NCBI RefSeq assembly: GCF_020639365.1
Contig: NZ_JAINUL010000001.1
Location: forward strand, 7,992,615 to 8,056,614
DNA: 64,000 nucleotides
DNA from: Streptomyces flavotricini
GTDB lineage: Bacteria > Actinomycetota > Actinomycetes > Streptomycetales > Streptomycetaceae
Direction: 5' to 3'
The translations under genes and the position numbers were made by a program. The notes under the pieces are model-generated. The model ran no database searches. It was not told the origin of the DNA and saw only the letters and a program-made list of their open reading frames with translations. Each line of letters starts with the position of its first letter. Position 1 is the first letter of the stretch. Positions 57,751 to 64,000 of the stretch are shown one piece after another.

Positions 57751-58194
57751 TCATCGCCACGCGGGCACTATGTCGCGGCTGCGCCGCCACGGTCCGGCCA
57801 TTCCTCCCGGAGCATCGCGTACACCAGGTCGTCGCGCCATGCCCCCCTTGAACGTCCAGTCGAAGGTATAGCCGGTGGTCGCAGGGTAGTCAGGGCGGGG
57901 ATCCTGGATCGTATAGGCCACGAAAGGGTGGTCCACCGACGTGACCAGCCGGCCGCAGGGCCTGATCACTCGCCGCAACTCGGACAGCGTCGGCCCCCAG
58001 TCCTCCAGGTAGTGCAGCACCAGAGACGCGACCACGTCGTCGAACGCATCGTCGTCGAACGGCAGGGGGTCGCCCAGGTCGGCCACGTGCAGGGTGACGC
58101 CGTTGCCCAGCCGCCGTCTTGCCAGCGCCAGCATCCCGGCGCTGGCGTCGATGCCGGTGACGACCGCGCCGCGGTCGCGCAGCGCGGCGGACAC
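57751..58194 (-). pseudogene. SAM methyltransferase remnant
   Basis: The frame gives the middle of a class I methyltransferase: LSAALRDRG-type end of motif I, GIDASAGMLALARRRLG, ADLGDPLPFDDDAFDDVVASLVLHYLEDW and LRRVIRPCGRLVTSVDHPF. The N-terminal 45-50 residues with the glycine-rich SAM loop are missing, and after TGYTFDWTFKGG the frame leaves the family, so 70-80 C-terminal residues are lost as well. The GTG start at 58194 is only formal. No intact pieces are found next to it. Confidence 0.8.
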
Positions 58195-58301
58195 CGGACG
58201 GAACCCGGGCGGGCCCGCACCGGGCTCGCCGTGTCGATGAGTTCGCGGGCGTCCGCGGGTCTATCTCTTGACGGAGACAACCGACTCATCGGGAGGAAGC
58301 C

Positions 58302-58940
58302 ATGGGCCTCATCCACATCGAGATGTTCGCGACCCTCGACCTCGTCGGGCAGGCGCCCGGCGGCCCGGAGGAGGACCCGTTGGGGTTCCCGTTCGGCGGC
58401 TGGCAGGCGCCCCTGCTCGACGAGGTCGCCGGGGCGCAGGTCGGCGCGGCGTACGAGGGCACGGACGCCCTCCTGCTCGGCCGGCGGACGTACGACATCT
58501 TCGCCGCCTACTGGCCCCACCAGAAGGGCGGCGAGGACGGCGAGATCGCCACGCTCTTCAACAGCGTCCCGAAGTACGTCGCCTCGCGCGGCAGGCCCGA
58601 CCTCTCGTGGGCCGGGTCCACGCAGCTCGGCCCGGATCTCGCCACCGCGGTGCGTGAGATCCGCGACCGGCACGAGCACGTGAAGGTCGTCGGCAGCCTG
58701 AACCTCGTGCAGAGTCTCCTGCGCGAGAAGCTGTTCGACCGTCTCGACCTCTGGCTGCACCCGATCCTGCTCGGCGTCGGCAAGAAGGTGTTCGACGGCG
58801 GCGCGGTACCCACCAACGTCACCCTCCTCGAACCCCCGGCGGCCAGCCCGAAGGGCACCGTCTACCTGCGCTACGGGCTCGCCGAAGGCACGCCCGGGAC
58901 GGGGGACATGAGCGCCCCCGACCGCGGCGTCGGAAGCTGA
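58302..58940 (+). CDS. RibD C-terminal / dihydrofolate reductase-like protein (212 aa)
   Basis: The fold is that of the RibD reductase domain and DHFR: IHIEMFATLDLVGQAPGGPEED as first strand and loop, TDALLLGRRTYDIFAAYWP, and VKVVGSLNLVQSLLREKLFDRLDLWLHPILLG with the G-S-x-x-L nucleotide loop. Many Streptomyces paralogues exist, all without a known substrate; NADPH-dependent reduction is likely. GGGAGGAAG stands before the ATG. Its upstream neighbour is the decayed methyltransferase gene on the other strand. Confidence 0.87.
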   Translation: MGLIHIEMFATLDLVGQAPGGPEEDPLGFPFGGWQAPLLDEVAGAQVGAAYEGTDALLLGRRTYDIFAAYWPHQKGGEDGEIATLFNSVPKYVASRGRPDLSWAGSTQLGPDLATAVREIRDRHEHVKVVGSLNLVQSLLREKLFDRLDLWLHPILLGVGKKVFDGGAVPTNVTLLEPPAASPKGTVYLRYGLAEGTPGTGDMSAPDRGVGS

Positions 58941-59857
58941 CTCCACGCCGTCCCTCCTCTGAAACAGGCGTCCGGGGCGCCGCGCAACTTCCGCCCCAAG
59001 GAGTCCCTGGTGGCCGCGGGCAAGGACGTGGTCCTGAGGTGGCACGGACCCGACACCCTCACGTACCGGATCCAGGGTCCGGACGGCTCCGCGGAGACCG
59101 TCACGTCGAGGAACGGGACGTCCGGCTGGGAATGGTCGCCGAAGGCGGGCCAGGAGCCGAAGAGGGACGCCACGTACACCCTCATGGCCACCTTCCCGGG
59201 CTCGCAGCAGCCCGGGTCCTTCCTCACCACCACCGTCCACCTGCGCAGCCCCGAGTTCGAGAGCGTGACGGCTACGAGCGGGGTGCACGCCCCGTGGGTC
59301 GAGGGGACGGCGGAGAAGGGCAGGATCACCTTCACCGCGCGGGGCGCGCGGTTGCAGGACGACGCCCGGTCACCGTGTCGGCCTCGGCCGCCACGGCCGA
59401 GGCCGACACGGTGACCGCGACGTGGGTGCGCGGCCGCGACACCGGCGCCGGGTGGATCCGGTTCCCGTCCGACGGGATCACGGTCGGCCACGGACCGGGA
59501 GGCGACCTGGGCACGGTCACGGCCGGCAAGATCAGTGTGAACGACCTCACCACGCGCCGGGCCCAGTTCAAGGAACGGCTCACCCTCCAGGGAGGGCTGA
59601 CCGTGGACGACGTTCTGGAGACGCAGGACGGGCCACCGCGGCTGGTCGTCCGCGGCCGCCTCGACGCCGAGGGCGACGTGAACGCCGCCGGCGGACTCAC
59701 CGTCCAGGGAGACTCGCTGTTCATCGGGAAGGTGAATGCCAACGGGCACCTGTCCGTCCGCAACAAGGACGTCGGATGGATCATGCACACCCGGGACGAC
59801 CTGGTCGCGATCAACGGTGACCTGCGCGTCCACGGGGCGTTTCGCTCCGACAGATGA
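58941..59857 (+). pseudogene. Frameshifted, N-truncated Streptomyces hypothetical protein
   Basis: Two frames together read as one protein. The first, from directly after the reductase stop to about 59365, has PRNFRPKESLVAAGKDVVLRWHGP, TYRIQGPDG, WEWSPKAGQEPKRDATYTLMATFPG and VTATSGVHAPWVEGT. The second continues with VTVSASAATAEADTVTATWVRGRD, then a beta-helix-like region (FKERLTLQGGLTVDDVLETQ, RGRLDAEGDVNAAGGLTVQGDSLFIGKVNANGHLSV) to 59857. A single frameshift near 59365 separates them, and the N-terminus is missing. The repeats of short strands resemble phage-tail or carbohydrate-active scaffolds; the role of intact relatives is unknown. Confidence 0.75.
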
Positions 59858-60018
59858 CGGATGTCCCCGCTCGTGAGGGAGGGCCGGTGTCGTGGGCAGG
59901 TTCGCCGGGGCCATCGGCGGCCTGCCCGCAGGAGACGCTCCCGCATGACATTTGTACGGCCCGAGACGGGATGCGTGGCCCTACCGGAGGGGGTGTGGCA
60001 ATCCGTAGGCTCCACACC

Positions 60019-60240
60019 ATGTCGAACTCACACAAAATCGGACGTGACGACTCCTGGGAAGGTGTCGTGGTCGACCTGTCCAGGGGCATGCTCGACGGCG
60101 CGAACATGTACCACTTCGCCGAGATCCGCCTCGCCCACGGAGAAACGGTCAAGGTCCGGATCGGCCGCGGCCTCTGGAAGTCGATCGCGGTCGGAGACCG
60201 GATCGTCAAACGGCCCGGAGTCGACCCCGTCAAGGGGTAG
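60019..60240 (+). CDS. Small DUF7489-like protein (73 aa)
   Basis: Compact beta protein, DSWEGVVVDLSRGMLDGANMYHFAEIRLAHGETVKVRIGRGLWKSIAVGDRIVKRPGVDP, matching a common Streptomyces small-protein family. The pattern of short strands and the central R-G-L-W suggest an OB- or SH3-like barrel. Function unknown. TAGGCT at 60006-60011 ends 7 bases before the ATG and there is no ribosome site, so the message is probably leaderless. Confidence 0.75.
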   Translation: MSNSHKIGRDDSWEGVVVDLSRGMLDGANMYHFAEIRLAHGETVKVRIGRGLWKSIAVGDRIVKRPGVDPVKG

Positions 60241-60381
60241 CCGTTTTCACCCGCGTCCGGCGGGCCCTTCGCCTGCGTGCCCCACGCGCGTGCCGCGGCG
60301 CTCGCGGCACCGGGACCACCTGCCGATTTCTTAGCATCAGGGGCCAACTATTCGCCCGGCTGCCACCAGGGCGACTACAAA

Positions 60382-60396
60382 GGATCGGACCGATCC
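60382..60396. promoter_or_regulatory. Inverted repeat upstream of RIP-like gene
   Basis: GGATCGG-A-CCGATCC, a perfect 7-bp inverted repeat in the intergenic region before the ribosome-inactivating protein homologue. It may be an operator; no regulator gene is next to it. Confidence 0.5.
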
Positions 60397-60526
60397 GAAC
60401 CCTGCGATGGGAAGAATTCCGAAGGCGGTGTATGCGTATGCGTGAACACGGCAGGACCGAACCGATCGCGGTCAGATTACTTCGGGAAAGGCGGATGTCT
60501 GGCGGTCTCCCTTGATACGGCCGACC

Positions 60527-61108
60527 ATGCTGAGACCCGTGTCGTTTTCCCCGGCGCACGCGTCAGCGGACGAGTACCAGTACTTGACGGCGACCATCCG
60601 GTCGAGGGCGGTGGATGCCCAGGGATTCTTCGGCGGGGCCTCGCGGCAGCCGGGGGAAATGGCCTACCTGCCCCTGCACGTTCAGCTCCGGGGTCTGTCC
60701 CTCGACCTCTACATCGAGCTCCGCCTGCAGAACGGGGGCATGCGCATCGTCGGATTCCGCAACACCCTGGAAAACGGGCAGGCCCCACGGGAAGCGTGCG
60801 TCCGGCACGTGCGGGATTCCGTTGCGCCACCCGGAATACCGCGGACCGAAGTCCTGCCGTTCGGCGGGGACCGCTCCGACTTGGAGACGGCCGCCGCCGT
60901 GCGGCGACGGGGAATTTCGCTGGGGCGCCGGCAACTGGGCAACGCGGTCACCTGGCTGCACCGGAACCGGGATCCGAAGTGCACCGCGCACGGAATTCTC
61001 GTGCTGTCGGAAATGATCTGCGAGGCCGCCCGCTACCCCGCCCTGGCCGATGCGATGTCGCGCATCTGGATGACCGGCGGACGGCTGTCGGACGCGGCAC
61101 CCGCCTGA
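60527..61108 (+). CDS. Ribosome-inactivating protein (rRNA N-glycosylase) homologue (193 aa)
   Basis: The C-terminal half follows the ricin A/Shiga-type fold closely: LPFGGDRSDLETAA, RRGISLGRRQLGNAVTWLH and HGILVLSEMICEAARYPALADAMSRIW. The last contains the catalytic pair Glu166 and Arg169 (EAAR; ricin E177/R180). The N-terminal strands YQYLTATIRSRAV, YLPLHVQLRG, LSLDLYIELRLQNGGMRIVGFRN also match. Such enzymes remove one adenine from the sarcin-ricin loop of large rRNA. The two Tyr that stack on the adenine in ricin appear replaced (Arg in both places by my alignment). No signal peptide. The start is uncertain (ATG 60527 or TTG 60512; no good ribosome site). Confidence 0.78.
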   Translation: MLRPVSFSPAHASADEYQYLTATIRSRAVDAQGFFGGASRQPGEMAYLPLHVQLRGLSLDLYIELRLQNGGMRIVGFRNTLENGQAPREACVRHVRDSVAPPGIPRTEVLPFGGDRSDLETAAAVRRRGISLGRRQLGNAVTWLHRNRDPKCTAHGILVLSEMICEAARYPALADAMSRIWMTGGRLSDAAPA

Positions 61109-61133
61109 ATTCCTTACCCGGGTGCGGCCCGGG

Positions 61134-61165
61134 CCGCACATGCGGCTCCGGAGCCGCATGTGCGG
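61134..61165. terminator. Hairpin terminator between convergent genes
   Basis: Perfect 32-base palindrome (CCGCACATGCGGCTCC and complement) 26 bases after the RIP-like gene and before the end of the acetyltransferase gene. An overlapping GTGCGGCCCGGGCCGCAC offers an alternative fold. Confidence 0.85.
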
Positions 61166-61225
61166 GGGAGTGGCCGGCGGCTGGAGCGGCCGTGTTCGCG
61201 CTCACGCGACGGTCGGGGTGGTCGG

Positions 61226-61756
61226 TCACATGGGGTACGAGAACAGGCGTACCGCTCCGGCCGGCCAGTGCGCACCGTCGTGCAGCGGCGTCCACATGGT
61301 GCGCAGCGGCATGGTCACGGGACCCCCGTGTTGTTCCACGCTGACGTCCTGGTCCAGCACCCGCCAGCCCAGCCGCCGATAGAGGGGGACGAGCGGCGGT
61401 CGGCAGAAGAGGAGGCCGTGCCGGGGGCCCATCGTCCGGGCGTGGTCGAGGGCCGCGGCCATGACGAGGCGGGCGAGTCCCCGTCCGCGTACGTCCGCTG
61501 CGACGGCCACCCCTCCGACCCCCACCACCTCGATCCCGGCACCATCGACCGAAACGGGTATCCGAAGCAGGCCCGTATGGGCCACGAGCCGGCCCTCCAG
61601 CCTGATGCCGAAGTGCTCGTCCTTGGGCAGCCATGCCAAGCCGGTGTCGGCGACACCGAACGGATCGGCGCCCTCGCCGAGGATTTCCGCCTGCTCGGTC
61701 TTCGTGTATCGGGTGAGGCGCACCGCTGTCGGTGGCACGGATGACAAGTGGTCCAT
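61226..61756 (-). CDS. GNAT family N-acetyltransferase (176 aa)
   Basis: One acetyltransferase domain. LVAHTGLLRIPVSVDGAGIEVVGVGGVAVAADVRGRGLARLVMAAALDHA contains the acetyl-CoA loop (R-G-R-G-L). LYRRLGWRVLD is the C-terminal strand region. The last 35 residues (QHGGPVTMPLRTMWTPLHDGAHWPAGAVRLFSYPM) resemble aminoglycoside or Eis-like neighbours but are too short to assign. The start at 61756 is preferred; an in-frame start at 61807 lies upstream. Substrate unknown. Confidence 0.82.
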   Translation of the reverse strand: MDHLSSVPPTAVRLTRYTKTEQAEILGEGADPFGVADTGLAWLPKDEHFGIRLEGRLVAHTGLLRIPVSVDGAGIEVVGVGGVAVAADVRGRGLARLVMAAALDHARTMGPRHGLLFCRPPLVPLYRRLGWRVLDQDVSVEQHGGPVTMPLRTMWTPLHDGAHWPAGAVRLFSYPM

Positions 61757-61832
61757 CCGGACATGGTCCTGTCTCGGCGGTCCCCCTGGCCAACCGGGGT
61801 GCTCCACACCCGGGATAGCCCAACCCCGGCTG

Positions 61833-61867
61833 GTCCGGCGCCCCTTGCTTCCCGAGGGGCGCCGGAC
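61833..61867 (-). terminator. Hairpin terminator after FAS1 lipoprotein gene
   Basis: 13-bp perfect stem (GTCCGGCGCCCCT and complement) with a 9-base loop, 27 bases past the stop of the FAS1 gene at 61894. Confidence 0.78.
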
Positions 61868-61893
61868 CGTACACGTATGGCAGCCGCCGGCTG

Positions 61894-62538
61894 CTACTTC
61901 GGCATCAGGACGGTGTCGATGATGTACACGTTGGCGTTGGCGGTCTTCACGTTGCCGCAGACCACACCGGCGGTGCCGTTGACCTTGTAGGTCTCGCCGG
62001 AGCCCTTGGTGGTGAGCATGCCCTTCTGCAGGGTCTCGAAGGAGCCGTTCCCCAGCTGCTCGGGCATCAGCCTCTGGCCGACGACGTGGTAGGTGAGGAT
62101 CTTGGTGAGGGTGGCCTTGTCGGCGAGGACCTTGTCGAGGTCGGCCTTCGGGATCTTCGCGAAGGCGTCATTGGTCGGTGCGAACACCGTGATGTCCTTG
62201 GCGTTGTTGAGGGTGTCCACGAGATCCGCCCGCTTGACCGCGGCGACCAGCGTGGACAGGGCGGGGTTGTTGGACGCGGCCGTGGCGACCGGGTCCTTGG
62301 CCATGCCGTCGAAGGAGCCCGCGCCCTCCTTGGGGACGCCGGCACAGGCCGGCCCGAAGGGCTGGTCCGCCGTCGTCGCCTCGGCGGGGGTGCTCTCGCC
62401 GGCCCTGGCCGGATCGCCGGCGGCTGCCGGGGCGGCCTTGGTGTTGTCCGACGGGTCGGAGCAGGCGGCCAGCGAGAAGGGCAGCAGGACGGCCGCGGCG
62501 ACGGCGATCCCGGTACGGCGGATCTGCATGCTGTTCAT
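61894..62538 (-). CDS. FAS1 (fasciclin) domain lipoprotein (214 aa)
   Basis: Signal with lipobox SLAAC near residue 22 to 26, then an Ala/Pro linker, then one FAS1 domain from about residue 75: NPALSTLVAAVKRADLVDTLNNAKDITVFAPTNDAFAKIPKADLDKVLADKATLTKILTYHVV is the typical H1-motif run, ending with NANVYIIDTVLMP. This is the Streptomyces MPT70/fasciclin lipoprotein type, found on the outer face of the membrane and thought to serve in adhesion. AAGGAG precedes the ATG at 62538. It lies 85 bases downstream of a sulfite-oxidase-like gene, an arrangement seen often, so the two are probably one operon. Confidence 0.9.
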   Translation of the reverse strand: MNSMQIRRTGIAVAAAVLLPFSLAACSDPSDNTKAAPAAAGDPARAGESTPAEATTADQPFGPACAGVPKEGAGSFDGMAKDPVATAASNNPALSTLVAAVKRADLVDTLNNAKDITVFAPTNDAFAKIPKADLDKVLADKATLTKILTYHVVGQRLMPEQLGNGSFETLQKGMLTTKGSGETYKVNGTAGVVCGNVKTANANVYIIDTVLMPK

Positions 62539-62622
62539 GATGGTTCTCTCCTTGGTAGAGATGGTTCGCATCGATGGGTGGTTCATGCCGGACACGGCCC
62601 GGGGGCTGCCGGTCCGGTGGTC

Positions 62623-64000
62623 TCAGGGGACGGTGACGAAGACGCTGTGCCAGCCGCTCGCACCGTCGGGGATCGTCCGCGTGCGGTCTTCGGTCTGCAC
62701 CGCCCCGGTGCCGTCGCTGGCGCGGACGGTGAGGGTGTGTCCGCCGGGCGTGGCCCGCCAGCGGTAGGACCACTGGCGCCAGGTGTCGAGGGTGCTCTGG
62801 GCGGCGAGGACCGCGTCCTGCCAGGGCCCGTCGTCGACACGGACCTCGACACGGCTGATGCCGCGGTGCTGTGCCCAGGCCACGCCGGCGATCACGACGG
62901 TGCCGGCGGCGGGGCGGGCGAAGGGCTTCGGGGTGTCGATCCGGGACTGCGTCTTGATCGGCGCCCGGCGGGCCCACTTCCGCTTCACCCAGTACGGGTC
63001 GTAGGCGTCGAAGGTCGTCAGCTCGATCTCGGTGATCCACTTGCAGGCGGACACGTATCCGTACAGGCCCGGTACGAGCATCCGGACGGGATAGCCGTGC
63101 GCGAAGGGCAGCGGCTCGCCGTTCATGCCGACCGCCAGCATCGCGTCGCGCCCGTCCATCACGTCCTCGACGGGGGCTCCGAGGGTCATGCCGTCCACGG
63201 AGCGGGCCACCAGCTGGTCGGCCCCGCCGCCCTTCGAGGGAGGTTGGACACCGCATTCGGCGAGCAGGCCGGCGAGAGGGACACCGAGCCAGCGGGCGGT
63301 GCCGACGTAGGGCCCGCCCACCTCGTTGGACACGCACGTCAGGGTGATGTCGCGCTCGATCAGCGGTCGGGCCAGAAGCTGGGCGAGGGTGTACCCGCGG
63401 GGCCGGGTGACGCCCTTCCCCTGGATCCGCAGCCGCCAGGTCCCGGCGTCGACCTTCGGTACGACAAGAGCGGTGTCGACCCGGTAGAAGTCCCGGTTGG
63501 GCGTCGTGAAGGCACTGATCTCCGGGACCTTCAGCTGAGCTCCGGCCGGGACCGCGGGCGCCGGTGAGGCGGGGGCGGGCAGCGCGAGGCCGGCGCGGGA
63601 GGCCACGGCGCCCCGGCCGCGCCGCCCGGAAAGGGTCCGGCCGGCCACCCCGGCTCCGGCGGCGGACGCCGCGGTCACGGCCGCCACCGTGAGGAACCCC
63701 CGTCGGCTCCAGCCGCTCCCGGTGCCCGTGCCACCTGAAGTGGAGCCGACGGGGGCGGCTTTGCCGGCCAGGCCGTACAGGACGGCCGCGGCCGTGAGGG
63801 CGCCGACGACGGAGGGGAGGGCGTCACCGGCACCCGCGGAATCGGGCCTGCTCAGGGCCGCGGCCGCGCCGACTACCCCGAACACCAGGGCTCCGGCCGC
63901 CCCCGTACGCCGCAGCCGCAGCGACACGACTCCCAGGACGGCCGCGAACAGGGCCAGCACGAGCAGGATGCCGACCTGGAGGACGGTCTTGTCGTCCTCG
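62623..64000 (-). CDS. Sulfite-oxidase-type molybdopterin oxidoreductase (C-terminal 459 aa, partial)
   Basis: Runs off the right edge; the start is not in the window. The visible part opens with two or more membrane helices, then a twin-arginine-like SRRGFLTVAAVTAAS (near the middle of the membrane region) and a molybdopterin domain of the oxidoreductase/sulfite oxidase family: FYRVDTALVVPKVDAGTWRLRI, ITLTCVSNEVGG with the Cys that binds molybdenum, and VRMLVPGLYGYVSACKWITEIEL. The C-terminal dimerisation domain (GVAWAQHRGISRVEVRVDDGPWQDA) is present too. It faces outside and probably oxidises sulfite or another small compound. Confidence 0.88.
   Translation of the reverse strand, partial: EDDKTVLQVGILLVLALFAAVLGVVSLRLRRTGAAGALVFGVVGAAAALSRPDSAGAGDALPSVVGALTAAAVLYGLAGKAAPVGSTSGGTGTGSGWSRRGFLTVAAVTAASAAGAGVAGRTLSGRRGRGAVASRAGLALPAPASPAPAVPAGAQLKVPEISAFTTPNRDFYRVDTALVVPKVDAGTWRLRIQGKGVTRPRGYTLAQLLARPLIERDITLTCVSNEVGGPYVGTARWLGVPLAGLLAECGVQPPSKGGGADQLVARSVDGMTLGAPVEDVMDGRDAMLAVGMNGEPLPFAHGYPVRMLVPGLYGYVSACKWITEIELTTFDAYDPYWVKRKWARRAPIKTQSRIDTPKPFARPAAGTVVIAGVAWAQHRGISRVEVRVDDGPWQDAVLAAQSTLDTWRQWSYRWRATPGGHTLTVRASDGTGAVQTEDRTRTIPDGASGWHSVFVTVP

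Noticed and set aside
59422..59820. 132-codon plus-strand frame inside the frameshifted hypothetical gene
   Set aside because: Arg/Gly-rich shadow; the neighbouring frame carries the beta-helix-like protein pattern.

Overview
The window is high-GC actinobacterial DNA. Codon use with G or C in third positions, GTG starts, ATGA/GTGA gene overlaps, SARP regulators and the gene families seen all point to a Streptomyces chromosome, in an accessory region rich in specialised metabolism. I see no rRNA, tRNA, CRISPR array, insertion sequence or replication origin.

Layout. 1-9.4 kb: the end of a cell-wall lytic transglycosylase, an SGNH hydrolase, a GT1 glycosyltransferase, a small modification/efflux group (FAD hydroxylase, an O-methyltransferase with an unknown N-terminal domain, a DHA2 exporter, an ABM-type protein), an anchored esterase and a VOC protein. 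9.7-18.5 kb: a six-gene, translationally coupled operon whose content and order (two KAS III-like proteins, acyl-CoA synthetase, reductase, C-A-PCP NRPS, formyltransferase) match the lipstatin beta-lactone operon lstABCDEF. 18.6-30.5 kb: a nuclease-like protein, a TrmB/LuxR regulator divergent from a small secreted peptide, a class III lanthipeptide cluster (LanKC plus three precursors, two of them a recent duplication), a secreted DUF4258-like protein, two SARP regulators and an MFS remnant.

30.6-35.5 kb: heme A synthase, a secreted Asp-box (sialidase-like) protein, a secreted crystallin/I36-type protein, a membrane protein and an acetyltransferase. 35.8-42.9 kb: an apparently uncharacterised RiPP-like operon with two homologous precursor peptides, a protein of unknown function, a CYTH-like protein, an MFS exporter, an inactive plus an active M16 peptidase, and a JmjC/cupin oxygenase. 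43.0-50.1 kb: two paralogous divergent pairs (small cupin-like protein / HTH-only LuxR protein) flank a large zinc-motif HTH protein, a broken TipA-type MerR gene and a second TrmB/LuxR regulator divergent from a small secreted peptide.

50.2-54.3 kb: a sulfur-acquisition locus with a truncated SsuA-type lipoprotein, Cys-containing leader peptides, a cysteine-free Rrf2 regulator, an SfnB-like flavoprotein, an orphan winged-helix regulator and shared operator-like sites. 54.3-64 kb: a CocE hydrolase with divergent TetR and its likely operator, a DinB-type protein, two decayed genes, a RibD/DHFR-like reductase, a small DUF protein, a ribosome-inactivating protein homologue, an acetyltransferase, a FAS1 lipoprotein and a sulfite-oxidase-type molybdoenzyme running off the right edge.

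How it works together. Three product pathways are encoded (lipstatin-like beta-lactone, class III lanthipeptide, JmjC/M16 RiPP), with cluster-type regulators (two SARPs, two TrmB/LuxR, two HTH-only LuxR) between them. The twice-repeated pairing of a TrmB/LuxR regulator with a divergent secreted peptide suggests peptide signalling as an input. All functions are inferred from reading the sequence; no database search was run.
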